From NCBI GenBank assembly GCA_024692565.1, contig JAILMN010000025.1, forward strand, positions 100,476-164,475: DNA of 64,000 bases, given 5' to 3'. The notes beneath the pieces were generated by a model, which saw only the letters and a program-made list of their open reading frames with translations, was not told where the DNA came from and did not search any database. How positions within the stretch are numbered: the first letter of the stretch is position 1; each line of letters begins with the position of its first letter. This DNA is from Paludibacteraceae bacterium. GTDB taxonomy: Bacteria > Bacteroidota > Bacteroidia > Bacteroidales > Paludibacteraceae. The position numbers were made by a program, and so were the translations under genes. Positions 55,093 to 63,265 of the stretch are shown here, in pieces.

Positions 55093-55902
55093 ATGCCGAT
55101 AGAAAACATTTACTCTATTGATTTCTTTTACGACCTGCTGTATATCATGTTTTTGGTGGGTTTGGTAGTGTTCGTAATGCTTTATTTCGTGGATGCCGGT
55201 TATGGCAAGATGCGCTCTGAGAAGTGGGGGCCATCTATCAACAACAAAGTGGGGTGGTTCCTCATGGAGTGTCCGGTCTTCTTCGTGGTGCTGTATTTGT
55301 ATTTCAAGTCTTTCCCGTTGTATGGCGGCGTGACGAAACAAGCACCGTATTGGGCATTCTTCCTCATTTTTGAGTTCCATTATTTCCAGCGCTCGTTTAT
55401 TTTCCCTGCTTTGCTGAAAGGTAAGGGTAAGATGCCGGTGCTGATTATGTTGCTTTCCGTGATGTGGAACCTCATCAATGGTTATATTCAAGGCTATTGG
55501 CTCTTCCATCTCGCGCCGCAGTACTATCCGGAGCTCTATACGCCGGCTTGGGTGCTGACGCCGCAGTTCATCATCGGTACGATCATCTTTATTACGGGCT
55601 GGTGCATCAATATGCATTCGGACTATGTGATTCGTCATCTGCGCAAACCGGGTGATACGAACCACTATCTGCCGAAGAAAGGTATGTATAAATATGTGAC
55701 GAGCGCCAATTATCTGGGTGAGATTACCGAGTGGCTCGGCTTTGCTATCTTGACGTGGTCGCTTGCAGGATTGCTGTTCTTCTGGTTCAGCTGCTGCAAC
55801 CTCGTGCCGCGTAGTCACGCTATTTATAAGAAATATGAGGAAGAGTTCCCTGACGAATTCGACCGCAAGAAACTGAAACGTATTATTCCGTTTATTTACT
55901 AA
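55093..55902 (+). CDS. Steroid 5-alpha-reductase-type membrane enzyme (3-oxo-5-alpha-steroid 4-dehydrogenase family)
   Basis: The 269-residue protein has about six to seven membrane helices and the C-terminal block of the steroid 5-alpha-reductase family: GMYKYVTSANYLGEITEWLGFAIL (about 197-220), then NLVPRSHAIYKKYEEEF and the terminal RKKLKRIIPFIY. In that family a conserved Asn-Tyr-x-x-Glu motif and the C-terminal Lys/Arg residues bind NADPH; all are present here. The enzymes reduce the C4-C5 double bond of 3-oxo-steroids. It opens an operon with an OYE-type flavin reductase (two bases away) and an SDR. The same three enzyme classes are clustered in gut Bacteroidales that convert 3-oxo-bile acids. 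Confidence 0.85.
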   Translation: MPIENIYSIDFFYDLLYIMFLVGLVVFVMLYFVDAGYGKMRSEKWGPSINNKVGWFLMECPVFFVVLYLYFKSFPLYGGVTKQAPYWAFFLIFEFHYFQRSFIFPALLKGKGKMPVLIMLLSVMWNLINGYIQGYWLFHLAPQYYPELYTPAWVLTPQFIIGTIIFITGWCINMHSDYVIRHLRKPGDTNHYLPKKGMYKYVTSANYLGEITEWLGFAILTWSLAGLLFFWFSCCNLVPRSHAIYKKYEEEFPDEFDRKKLKRIIPFIY

Positions 55903-55904
55903 TA

Positions 55905-57224
55905 ATGGCAACAAAAAAGACCAAAGAGCCGGCTAATGAGTCGAAGCTCTTTACTCCCTTCAAACTGGGAAACATAACGCTGCGGAATCGCATTATCCGC
56001 AGCGCTGCTTTTGAGAATATGGCTCGCGCCAACCGTCCTACGCAGGAGTTACAGGACTATCACGTGTCTGTAGCACGCGGCGGAGTAGGTATGACCACAG
56101 TCGCTTACTGCGCAGTGGATCTGAGCGGTGTATCGTTCGACGGACAGCTCTATGTGCAGGATGAGATTATTCCGGACATGAAGAAGATGACTGACGCAAT
56201 CCATGCGGAGGGCGCCAAGGCTTCTATCCAGTTGGGACATTGCGGAAATATGACGCATTTCTATACCTGTCATTGCTTGCCGGTGAGCGCTGACACGTGG
56301 TTTAACCTCTATAGCCCGACGATCCATCGTCGCCTGAAAGTATCTGAAATCAAGAATCTCGTGAAGAAATTCGGAGAGGCGGTTGACTGGGCACGCAAGT
56401 GCGGTTTTGACTGCGTGGAGATTCATGCAGGTCACGCGTATCTGATCTCGCAGTTTATTGCTCCGCGCACCAACCATCGCCATGATGAGTACGGCGGCAG
56501 TTTTGAGAACCGCGTACGCTTTATGAACGAGATCCTCGACGAGGTGATGGCGCATGCAGGTAAAGACATCGCGGTAGTGGTTAAGACCAATATGTGGGAC
56601 GATTGCTGGAAAGGAGTCAGCATCGAAGAGGGTATAAAGGTAGCTAAAGAGATTGCGAAACATAAGGTACACGGTATTGTCCTCTCCGGCGGTACAGTGA
56701 GCCGTTCTCCGATGACCATCCTCGGCGGCGCAATGCCGTACAAGACGCTTGCTCATTATATGAATATGAAATCGTTCTGGTGGCTCAAAGCAGCGCTTAA
56801 TATCCCCGGTGTACACCAGATTATGCTGCCTACGCAACCGTTCAAGGAGCTCTATTTCATGGAGAAAGCGAAGATTTTCCAAGAGGCTTTGAAGGACACC
56901 AATATCCCGCTTATCTATGTCGGCGGTGTGCAGAGCGGAGATAACTGTCAGCAAATCATGGACGAGGGCTTTGAACTCTTCCAGATCGCTCACGTGCTAA
57001 TCAAGGATCCGGACTTCGTCAAACATGTACAGGAAAATCCGCACTATCATGCAGGTTGCGGACGCTCGAACTACTGCGTAGGACGTATGTACACGCTCAA
57101 TATGAAGTGCCACGAGTGCGTAGAGCGTGACGGAGAGAAGATTGCGCCGCGTATCCAACGCGAGATCGCAGAACTCGAGGCCAACGCCAAGAAATCCGTT
57201 GAACAACAAAAAGCTGCCAAATAA
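55905..57224 (+). CDS. Old Yellow Enzyme-type NADH:flavin oxidoreductase
   Basis: The 439-residue protein is a single FMN-binding TIM barrel without the C-terminal FAD/NAD domain of BaiCD or 2,4-dienoyl-CoA reductase (about 640-670 residues). Visible features are FTPFKLGNITLRNRIIRSAA, QLGHCGNMT, EIHAGHAYLISQFIAPRTNHR with the HxxN-type ligand pair for the carbonyl, and YGGSFENRVRFMNEI. The tail has four cysteines (CGRSNYCVGRMYTLNMKCHEC), arranged like the 4Fe-4S site of the longer relatives. It lies two bases after the 5-alpha-reductase-type gene. In gut Bacteroidales a comparable flavoenzyme acts as a 5-beta-reductase. Confidence 0.85.
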   Translation: MATKKTKEPANESKLFTPFKLGNITLRNRIIRSAAFENMARANRPTQELQDYHVSVARGGVGMTTVAYCAVDLSGVSFDGQLYVQDEIIPDMKKMTDAIHAEGAKASIQLGHCGNMTHFYTCHCLPVSADTWFNLYSPTIHRRLKVSEIKNLVKKFGEAVDWARKCGFDCVEIHAGHAYLISQFIAPRTNHRHDEYGGSFENRVRFMNEILDEVMAHAGKDIAVVVKTNMWDDCWKGVSIEEGIKVAKEIAKHKVHGIVLSGGTVSRSPMTILGGAMPYKTLAHYMNMKSFWWLKAALNIPGVHQIMLPTQPFKELYFMEKAKIFQEALKDTNIPLIYVGGVQSGDNCQQIMDEGFELFQIAHVLIKDPDFVKHVQENPHYHAGCGRSNYCVGRMYTLNMKCHECVERDGEKIAPRIQREIAELEANAKKSVEQQKAAK

Positions 57225-57225
57225 T

Positions 57226-58053
57226 ATGCTCGCTCTCGTTACAGGTGCTTCTTCCGGTATCGGACTTCAGTACGCTACGCAGCTTGCGCGTGATTATCAT
57301 TGCGATTTGCTGCTTGTCAGCAATCAAGAGAAGGAATTGGAGCAGGTGGCTCAAGACCTTGCGGTGCAATATGGCGTGAAGACTGTAGCGCGTTTTGCGG
57401 ATCTGAGCCTCAATGATGCTGCGGAGAATCTGCACGCATGGTGCAAGGAGAACGGCTATCTCGTTGACGTGCTCATTAACAACGCCGGTGTATTCTTCTT
57501 CAATCCGTACTGCGATACATCGATGAAACGCATCGAACTGATGCTGCAATTGCACATGATCACCGTGGCTAAGATGACGCGTCTTTTTGCGGCAGACATG
57601 ATCCAGCGCGAGCTGACCGAAGAGGAGGCGCGCACGCGTATATGCGGGCACAAGCGCATGCGCGGATATATATTGAATATGAGTAGTATGTCGGCTTGGA
57701 TGGCGATGCCGGGTATTCAGACCTACAATGCCACCAAAGCCTTCATCTATAACTTCTCCAAATCGCTCTGGTACGAGTTGAAGCCGAAGAACGTAGGTAT
57801 CACGGTTATGGCGCCGGGTGCGGTAGATACGGGACTGTTCGGTTTAGCGCCTAATCTGCGCAAACTGGCGGTGGCACTGACGGTATCAATACCGCCGGAG
57901 AAACTGGTGAAACGTGCGCTGAAGAAGCTATTCCGCAATAAGAAAGCCGACACTCCGGGTGTTATCAACTGGCTCTCGACGCCGTTCCTGAAGCATACGC
58001 CCGATTGGGTACTATTCTTTGCGCAGAAACATCTGGCGCAGTTTATGCACTAA
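57226..58053 (+). CDS. Short-chain dehydrogenase/reductase, possible hydroxysteroid dehydrogenase
   Basis: The 275-residue SDR has the cofactor motif TGASSGIG (residues 6-13), LINNAGVF, the catalytic Ser in ILNMSSMSAW (about 152-155) and YNATK (Tyr about 167, Lys 171). The N-terminus starts directly with the first beta strand. The ATG at 57226 follows the flavin reductase stop by one base; the longer frame is only open through it. SDRs oxidise or reduce hydroxyls, and operon context suggests a 3-keto/3-hydroxy interconversion on a steroid-like substrate. It ends at a strong terminator. Confidence 0.88.
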   Translation: MLALVTGASSGIGLQYATQLARDYHCDLLLVSNQEKELEQVAQDLAVQYGVKTVARFADLSLNDAAENLHAWCKENGYLVDVLINNAGVFFFNPYCDTSMKRIELMLQLHMITVAKMTRLFAADMIQRELTEEEARTRICGHKRMRGYILNMSSMSAWMAMPGIQTYNATKAFIYNFSKSLWYELKPKNVGITVMAPGAVDTGLFGLAPNLRKLAVALTVSIPPEKLVKRALKKLFRNKKADTPGVINWLSTPFLKHTPDWVLFFAQKHLAQFMH

Positions 58054-58083
58054 AAAAATGAGGCTCATGTGAGCCTCTTTTTT
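58053..58083. terminator. Bidirectional terminator after the reductase operon
   Basis: GAGGCTCA (58060-58067) and TGAGCCTC (58070-58077) form a perfect stem flanked by seven A and six T residues, so both converging transcripts can stop here. Confidence 0.92.
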
Positions 58084-59701
58084 ATTTTAGTTCCTGCAAT
58101 GCGCGTTTGACTTCTTTGTCGTAACGCAGTTGATAGGCGGCTTGGCCTTTCTGGAAGTAATAACGCAGCACAATCTCGGAGCCCAGCAATTCCTTCACTT
58201 CGTCCTTGTTGCGCTCGATAGCGGTGCGGAAATCAGGTGTGAGCATTGGTTCCAAGGCCTCTAACTGCACGATTGTAGAGGCATCAATATCTTCGTGCTT
58301 AGCCATTTTGATCATGTCTGCGAAGAACTTACCGGTCTCTGTCTCGTATTCGAATCTCCGCTCGTAGAGGTAATCGCAGAAGGCCTCGATATCTTCGTCC
58401 GTCAGTTCAAAACTCTTCGGTTCGGCGATGTGCCCGTGCAAGCGATGGTAACGCGTGGCATAGTCGAAGAAATAATGATCGACATAGAGCGTGTAGCAGA
58501 TGTCCACTTTGGCGCTGTCGTTCAGCACAATGTCCGGTAAGATACCGCCGGCGGTGTCTTTTTTCAGTTCATGACCTTTCTGTCGCTCGCTGTAGTCGAT
58601 AGCTTGAATACAACGGCCGGAGGGTAGGTAGTACTTACTGGTTGTGACCTTCACATGCCCGCCATAGACGATAGGACGGATGTTTTGCACCAAGCCTTTG
58701 CCGTAGGTGCGCTGACCGATGAGTTTAGCGCGTTTGAGGTCTTGCAGCGCACCGGCCACAATCTCACTTGCCGAAGCGGAGTTCTTATCGACGAGTACTA
58801 CCAGCGGCAGGTCTTTGTAGCGCGGATTGTTCCTGGTCTCGTACGTATATTGGCTGCGGGAGGTCTTGCCGCGCGTCTCCACGATCTTCTGGTTGCGGTC
58901 AACGAACAGGTTGACGATCTGTATCGCTTCGTCCACGATACCGCCGCCGTTACCGCGTAAGTCGATGATCAGACGACGTGCTCCTTGGTTGTAATAGAGG
59001 TCATCTAACGCGTCTGTAAACGCACGTGCAGAGCCTTCCGTGAACTCGCTCAGGCATATGTATCCAACCGGCTCAGAAAGCGTATCTGCCTTAAACACAG
59101 CGTAATACGTCACGGGGTCAAGGTGAATATCTTCGCGTACGATGGAGATTTTGAAGGGTTTATCGACACCTTCGCGTTCCAACTCCAATACTACGGTTGT
59201 ACCCGGAACGCCGCGCAGCATATTACTTACTTCGCTGACTGTCAGGCCTTTGGTGGTCTTGCCGTCAACGGACAGAATGCGGTCGCCGGCTTCGACACCT
59301 GCGCGTTGGGCAGGTTTGCCTTCATACGGATTGACGGCATAGGTCGCCAGCGAGTCTTTGTTCACTTTCGCTTTACGTCCTGCGCCTTTCGGTTTGACCA
59401 GCGGTCGCTGCTGAATAATACTGCCTATACCGCCGTATTTGCCGGTGGTAAGCATACGCAGGTCGCGGTCGTTTTTCTTGGGATAATAGATGGTGTAGGG
59501 GTCAATCTTACGCAACATGGCATTGATCGCTTCTTCGGTCAATGCTTCGTAATTGAGTGTGTCCACATAGTTGACATCCACTTGCCGGATCACATCCGTG
59601 AAGATGTCGATACACTCATCTGCCCGCGTTGTTTTCTCCCGCTCTTGCGCGTGGATATTAACGCAGAGTATTAGGAACAAAATCGCTAACGTTCTTTCCA
59701 T
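58082..59701 (-). CDS. S41-family C-terminal processing peptidase
   Basis: The 539-residue protein has a signal peptide (RTLAILFLILCVNIHAQ), a PDZ domain (about 90-205; AGDRILSVDGKTTKGLTVSEVSNMLRG) and the S41 core with the Ser in VDKNSASASEIVAGAL (about residue 305) and the Lys in RTYGKGLVQN. It is a periplasmic tail-specific protease like CtpA/Prc. A helical domain of about 150 residues follows the core. The ATG at 59701 starts the signal peptide; earlier in-frame ATGs at 59707 and 59716 are less likely. The start overlaps coaD by 44 bases. Confidence 0.9.
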   Translation of the reverse strand: MERTLAILFLILCVNIHAQEREKTTRADECIDIFTDVIRQVDVNYVDTLNYEALTEEAINAMLRKIDPYTIYYPKKNDRDLRMLTTGKYGGIGSIIQQRPLVKPKGAGRKAKVNKDSLATYAVNPYEGKPAQRAGVEAGDRILSVDGKTTKGLTVSEVSNMLRGVPGTTVVLELEREGVDKPFKISIVREDIHLDPVTYYAVFKADTLSEPVGYICLSEFTEGSARAFTDALDDLYYNQGARRLIIDLRGNGGGIVDEAIQIVNLFVDRNQKIVETRGKTSRSQYTYETRNNPRYKDLPLVVLVDKNSASASEIVAGALQDLKRAKLIGQRTYGKGLVQNIRPIVYGGHVKVTTSKYYLPSGRCIQAIDYSERQKGHELKKDTAGGILPDIVLNDSAKVDICYTLYVDHYFFDYATRYHRLHGHIAEPKSFELTDEDIEAFCDYLYERRFEYETETGKFFADMIKMAKHEDIDASTIVQLEALEPMLTPDFRTAIERNKDEVKELLGSEIVLRYYFQKGQAAYQLRYDKEVKRALQELK

Positions 59702-60107
59702 ATGCATATAAGTCACGAACTAAAGTGGACGATATATGTGCGTACTCGGGACGGGTGTACAGAATGATCGTTTCCACGCCACCGAGTTGCTTGTTTGCCT
59801 CCGCCATGTTACGTTCATATTCGAAGTCCTCTACGCAGCGAATGCCACGCAGAATGAACTTTGCTCCTTGTTCGTTGGCGAAGTCAACCGTCAAGCAATC
59901 ATAGATGGCTACTTTCACACGAGGCTCGTCAGCAAAGATTTTGCGGATAGCTTCCTCGCGTTCACGAATAGGGAAGGTCTCTTTCTTGGTACTGTTACGA
60001 CCGATACCGATGATGATCTCATCGAAAATCTCAAGGCCACGTTTCACGATGTCAAAATGGCCTACGGTAAAGGGATCAAATGATCCGGGAAATATTGCTC
60101 TTTTCAT
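59658..60107 (-). CDS. coaD: Phosphopantetheine adenylyltransferase
   Basis: CoaD makes dephospho-CoA from 4'-phosphopantetheine and ATP. The 149-residue product starts AIFPGSFDPFTVGHFDIV (nucleotidyltransferase motif with the His-x-x-His-like GHFD) and has the substrate strand FILRGIRCVEDFEYE and the ISSTLVRDL C-terminal motif. It follows the acyltransferase by 11 bases, across a 21-base-period repeat. Confidence 0.95.
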   Translation of the reverse strand: MKRAIFPGSFDPFTVGHFDIVKRGLEIFDEIIIGIGRNSTKKETFPIREREEAIRKIFADEPRVKVAIYDCLTVDFANEQGAKFILRGIRCVEDFEYERNMAEANKQLGGVETIILYTRPEYAHISSTLVRDLYAYGKNVSDFVPNTLR

Positions 60108-60109
60108 TT

Positions 60110-60142
60110 CTCTAAACTTTAAACATTAAACTCTAAACTTTT
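60110..60142. repeat. Direct repeat CTCTAAACTTT between coaD and the acyltransferase gene
   Basis: CTCTAAACTTT starts at 60110 and again at 60131, with AAACATTAAA between. The C-terminal residues and stop of the acyltransferase are read from it on the minus strand. Confidence 0.75.
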
Positions 60143-61138
60143 CCGGTGATTTATCTCCGGAAATTTGTACATTTCGTATAGTTTTTCGCGTAGGAACGCT
60201 TCGTCTTTATTCGGGATGTCGATTAACGCCAAGCGGCTCTCGATATACGTATCAAATTCCGTGCCACGCGGGAAAATCTCGTAACCTTTGAATATATGTT
60301 GGTCGATGATGAAGCAGAGGTGGTCAATCTGGTCTTTGATCGGCAGTCCTTTGTAATAGGGGAATTTCGCCAACATCTCGTCGATGTCATGGTTGATGCT
60401 CGGCGTCAGACGATAGACCACATGCCCTTTCCATCCGCGGATGCCGGTTCGCATGGAGATGACATCGTCGCGTTTGGACTTGCGCCAACGCGGGTTATCG
60501 CGTTTGAGTTGCATCTCTGTTGCTTTGAGGTAGTCGCACGGGTCGTATTCGTACGACAGGCTCACGGGGCATATATTCAGCGCTTTGACAAAGTCAAAGA
60601 ATTCCTCTACAGGTCGGTTCTGCTGCTCAAAATCGATGGTCAGCATATGCAGTACACCGGGTTGCGTCAGGTCATTGCTGTCTTTGGCACGTCCCTCGCG
60701 TTGTGCCAACCAAATCGACTTGCCGTTCTCGCGCAGATGACGGATATACGCGCTCAGATGCCTGGCGTTCTCCAGCTGCGCATGTGCTCCGGCGTTACGC
60801 TTGACCACGAAGCAGCGGTTGAACCGCACGAACCACTCAATCAACTTCACGGCAAACAGATTATTGCCGATGCCGATGAAGGGACGAATGAAATAGCGGC
60901 AGCGGAGTAGGTAAGACAACCATGCCGAATCCATCACTATATCGCGGTGGTTGGTCAAGAAAAACGCGCCGTGCTTGATGTCCGCTTCTATCTGCTTGCG
61001 GTCGCCCAAGTAACCCAGACGAATGCCGTCTGTCGTGCGCCAAGCCAACAGTTTCAGGATCGGAAACTGAATCAAAAAGTCGCAGAAGGGCAGAATCCAA
61101 CCTGTCCTGTACGCCCGTATGTCACGAAATTTATCCAT
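60119..61138 (-). CDS. PlsC/PlsB-like acyltransferase-family protein
   Basis: The 339-residue protein has the HX4D motif FLTNHRDIVMDSAW and a glycerol-phosphate-like motif IWLAQREGRAKDSND, but it lacks the length and domains of full PlsB. It probably acylates a lipid precursor. The C-terminal residues SLEFNV come from a 21-base-period repeat at 60110-60142, and its start codon lies in a 14-base repeat at 61136-61163. It lies between yigZ and coaD in the prfB operon. Confidence 0.8.
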   Translation of the reverse strand: MDKFRDIRAYRTGWILPFCDFLIQFPILKLLAWRTTDGIRLGYLGDRKQIEADIKHGAFFLTNHRDIVMDSAWLSYLLRCRYFIRPFIGIGNNLFAVKLIEWFVRFNRCFVVKRNAGAHAQLENARHLSAYIRHLRENGKSIWLAQREGRAKDSNDLTQPGVLHMLTIDFEQQNRPVEEFFDFVKALNICPVSLSYEYDPCDYLKATEMQLKRDNPRWRKSKRDDVISMRTGIRGWKGHVVYRLTPSINHDIDEMLAKFPYYKGLPIKDQIDHLCFIIDQHIFKGYEIFPRGTEFDTYIESRLALIDIPNKDEAFLREKLYEMYKFPEINHRKSLEFNV

Positions 61139-61163
61139 TATACATCAAACATTATACATCAAA
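61136..61163. repeat. Two tandem 14-base units between yigZ and the acyltransferase gene
   Basis: CATTATACATCAAA occurs at 61136-61149 and 61150-61163. The first copy contains the acyltransferase start codon and the second the yigZ stop, both on the minus strand. Confidence 0.9.
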
Positions 61164-61515
61164 CATAAGTGTCAAGCGCAGCTTTAGACGCTTCCCGATA
61201 GGCAACCATCAGTCCGCCTGTGCCGAGCAAGGTGCCTCCGAAATAACGCACGACGACCACCAGTATGTTATCCAATCCGCGGGCATCGATAGAGCGGAGT
61301 ATAGGCGCTCCGGCTGTACCGTGCGGTTCGCCGTCATCCTTGGTGCGCCAAAGGTTGGCGCCCAGACGGTAGGCGTAGCATACATGCCGTGCATCGTGGT
61401 ATTTCTTCTTGTACCACGCGATGCGCGCTTTCGCTTCGTCCTCGTCTTTGATCGCCTCTGCGAAACCCAAGAACTTGCTGCCTCTGTCCTTATAGATGCC
61501 CTCTGCTGCCATCAA
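61159..61515 (-). CDS. YigZ/IMPACT-family protein, lacking its C-terminal domain
   Basis: The 118-residue product contains the whole IMPACT domain: DRGSKFLGFAEAI, YHDARHVCYAYRLG, RTKDDGEPHGTAGAPILRSI, and VRYFGGTLLGTGGLMVAYREASKAAL. YigZ proteins usually continue for about 80 more residues (DUF1949), but here the frame stops right after the IMPACT domain, at a TGA inside the 14-base repeat. It overlaps prfB by ATGA. It is probably expressed; whether it works without DUF1949 is unknown. Confidence 0.85.
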   Translation of the reverse strand: MMAAEGIYKDRGSKFLGFAEAIKDEDEAKARIAWYKKKYHDARHVCYAYRLGANLWRTKDDGEPHGTAGAPILRSIDARGLDNILVVVVRYFGGTLLGTGGLMVAYREASKAALDTYV

Positions 61516-62618
61516 TCCGGAAACTCCATGAGGTATGCTTTGATGAATGCATCTATATCGCCGTCCATGACCGCGTTGACATTGCTCGTCTGGTAGTTCG
61601 TGCGGTGATCCTTCACGCGGCGGTCATCGAAGACGTACGAACGGATTTGCGAACCCCATTCGATTTTCTTCTTGCCTGCCTCTACTTTGGCTGCCGCCTG
61701 ACGACGTTTCTCCAGCTCCAACTCATAGAGTTGGCTGCGCAAGTGACGCAAGGCGTTCTCGCGGTTCTTAGGCTGGTCACGCGTCTCCGTGTTCTCAATC
61801 ACGATCTCGTCGGGCTGCTCGGTCAGCGGGTTGATGAACTTATAGTGCAAGCGCACGCCGGACTCCACTTTGTTCACGTTCTGACCGCCTGCTCCGGAGC
61901 TGCGGAAGGTATCCCAACTCAGTCCGGCAGGGTTGACCTCCACCTCGATGGTGTCATCAATCAGCGGCACTACGAATACGCTTGCGAAAGACGTCATACG
62001 CTTGCCTTGCGCGTTGTAAGGGCTCACGCGAACGAGACGATGCACGCCGTTCTCGGACTTGAGATAACCGTACGCCATGTCGCCTTCGATATTGAATGTC
62101 ACGGTCTTGATACCCGCTTCGTCGCCTTCCTGCAGGTTGGCGATGGTCACCGTGTAGTTATGCTTCTCGCAGTACCGCTGGTACATACGCATCAGTTGTT
62201 CCGCCCAGTCCTGCGCCTCCGTGCCACCTGCTCCGGACACAATCTTCAGCACCGCCGGCATCTGGTCTTCCTCGTGACTCAGCATGTTCTTCATCTCCAG
62301 GTCTTCCACCTCTGCCAGCGCGTGAGAGTAGGCGGCATCCACCTCTTCTTCGGTCACCAATTCCTCTTTGTAATAATCGAACGCCAGCGCCAGCTCTTCC
62401 ACGGCAGCACGCACGCCTTCGTAACCTTCAATCCAGCGTTTGATGCCTTTCACCTTCCGCATCTGCGCCTCGGCTGCTTTTGCATCGTCCCAGAATCCCG
62501 GAGCCTGCGTATGCAACTCTTCTTCCTCGAGTTGAATACGCTTCTCGTCAATCTGCAGGTATGCTTTGAGCTTATCCGCCCGCTGCTGAACGTCCTTTAA
62601 TTGTTCTATCGTTATCAT
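61512..62618 (-). CDS. prfB: Peptide chain release factor 2
   Basis: RF2 releases peptides at UGA and UAA. The 368-residue product has a helical N-terminal domain, VSGAGGTEAQDWAEQLM, VHRLVRVSPYNAQGKRMTSFA, and the GGQ loop SGAGGQNVNKVESGVR. The frame is continuous from ATG 62618, and at the usual site of the programmed +1 shift (YLQIDEKR near residue 23-30) there is no in-frame UGA or CUUUGA slippery sequence. It heads the prfB-yigZ-acyltransferase-coaD-S41 operon. Confidence 0.96.
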   Translation of the reverse strand: MITIEQLKDVQQRADKLKAYLQIDEKRIQLEEEELHTQAPGFWDDAKAAEAQMRKVKGIKRWIEGYEGVRAAVEELALAFDYYKEELVTEEEVDAAYSHALAEVEDLEMKNMLSHEEDQMPAVLKIVSGAGGTEAQDWAEQLMRMYQRYCEKHNYTVTIANLQEGDEAGIKTVTFNIEGDMAYGYLKSENGVHRLVRVSPYNAQGKRMTSFASVFVVPLIDDTIEVEVNPAGLSWDTFRSSGAGGQNVNKVESGVRLHYKFINPLTEQPDEIVIENTETRDQPKNRENALRHLRSQLYELELEKRRQAAAKVEAGKKKIEWGSQIRSYVFDDRRVKDHRTNYQTSNVNAVMDGDIDAFIKAYLMEFPD

Positions 62619-62650
62619 AAGTCTATAATTTGCCAAATTAAAATCGGCTG

Positions 62651-62682
62651 CAAAAGTAGTAAAAAAAAATGACATATGCAAA
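62651..62682 (-). promoter_or_regulatory. Promoter for the prfB operon
   Basis: On the minus strand TTTG (62679-62682), a 20-base spacer, then TACTTTTG (62651-62658). Confidence 0.85.
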
Positions 62683-62696
62683 TTTATTTGCAAATT

Positions 62697-62724
62697 TTAC
62701 ACCTTACACATTCCACATTCCACA
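62697..62724. repeat. Four tandem 7-base words (TTACACA/TTCCACA)
   Basis: TTACACC, TTACACA, TTCCACA and TTCCACA run consecutively and abut the terminator of the downstream gene. Confidence 0.75.
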
Positions 62725-62749
62725 AAAAAGGAGCACCTTGCGGTGCCCC
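62724..62749 (-). terminator. Intrinsic terminator of the small conserved gene
   Basis: On the minus strand GGGGCACC and GGTGCTCC pair (one G-U) around GCAA, followed by a T-run. The G-U pair forms only on this strand, supporting the direction. Confidence 0.9.
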
Positions 62750-62758
62750 TTCCGGCGA

Positions 62759-63148
62759 TTAGCCGTTGTGCTCTGCGTCGTACGCGTCGCCACAGATCTT
62801 CCACAAGTAAGCCTTGTAGGTCTTCTTACCGCCGGCCTGATCCTTCTGAGCGAGGAAGTTAGCCTGGTCGGTAGTCATCTGCATAAGATCGTTCTTACGC
62901 GTGTTGACTGCAGCAGCTACGGCGGCGAAGCGGGTGCGAGCCTTTGTCTCATTAGCTCCAACCGGCGTTGAGCGGTTGTACTCACCAACCATGTAGATGC
63001 GGGTGCAATCCGGGTTGGTGGTCGCCGCTACGCGGTGCGTCGCCAGAAGCGCGTTGCTGTGCTCACTGTGCGGAGTGCCCTTTTTGGGGCGCTTGCTCAG
63101 CAAACCCGACACAAAATCAATACCTTTTGCCCATTTAACAATTGCCAT
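62759..63148 (-). CDS. Small conserved Bacteroidales protein, unknown function
   Basis: The 129-residue basic protein has no signal peptide. It contains ALLATHRVAATTNPDCTRIYMVGEY, TKARTRFAAVAAAVNTRKND and AGGKKTYKAYLWKICGDAYD. The pattern resembles small multicopy proteins of unknown function that I recall from other Bacteroidales. The terminator directly downstream and the long folded leader upstream suggest it is a real gene. Confidence 0.7.
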   Translation of the reverse strand: MAIVKWAKGIDFVSGLLSKRPKKGTPHSEHSNALLATHRVAATTNPDCTRIYMVGEYNRSTPVGANETKARTRFAAVAAAVNTRKNDLMQMTTDQANFLAQKDQAGGKKTYKAYLWKICGDAYDAEHNG

Positions 63149-63265
63149 AGTAGTTAAGGTTTAGGTGGTTAAACAATCCGTTGCGAGCCATTCTTTTCAG
63201 AGCCGGCTCTTTTAGCTCTGTCTCCGATGATTAAAAGTCCCTGAGCCATGCGGATAGCAAGATGT

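Noticed and set aside
54892..55914. Minus-strand 340-residue open frame
   Set aside because: It runs antisense through the 5-alpha-reductase-type gene and across its promoter.
61605..62600. Plus-strand 331-residue open frame
   Set aside because: Antisense shadow of prfB.
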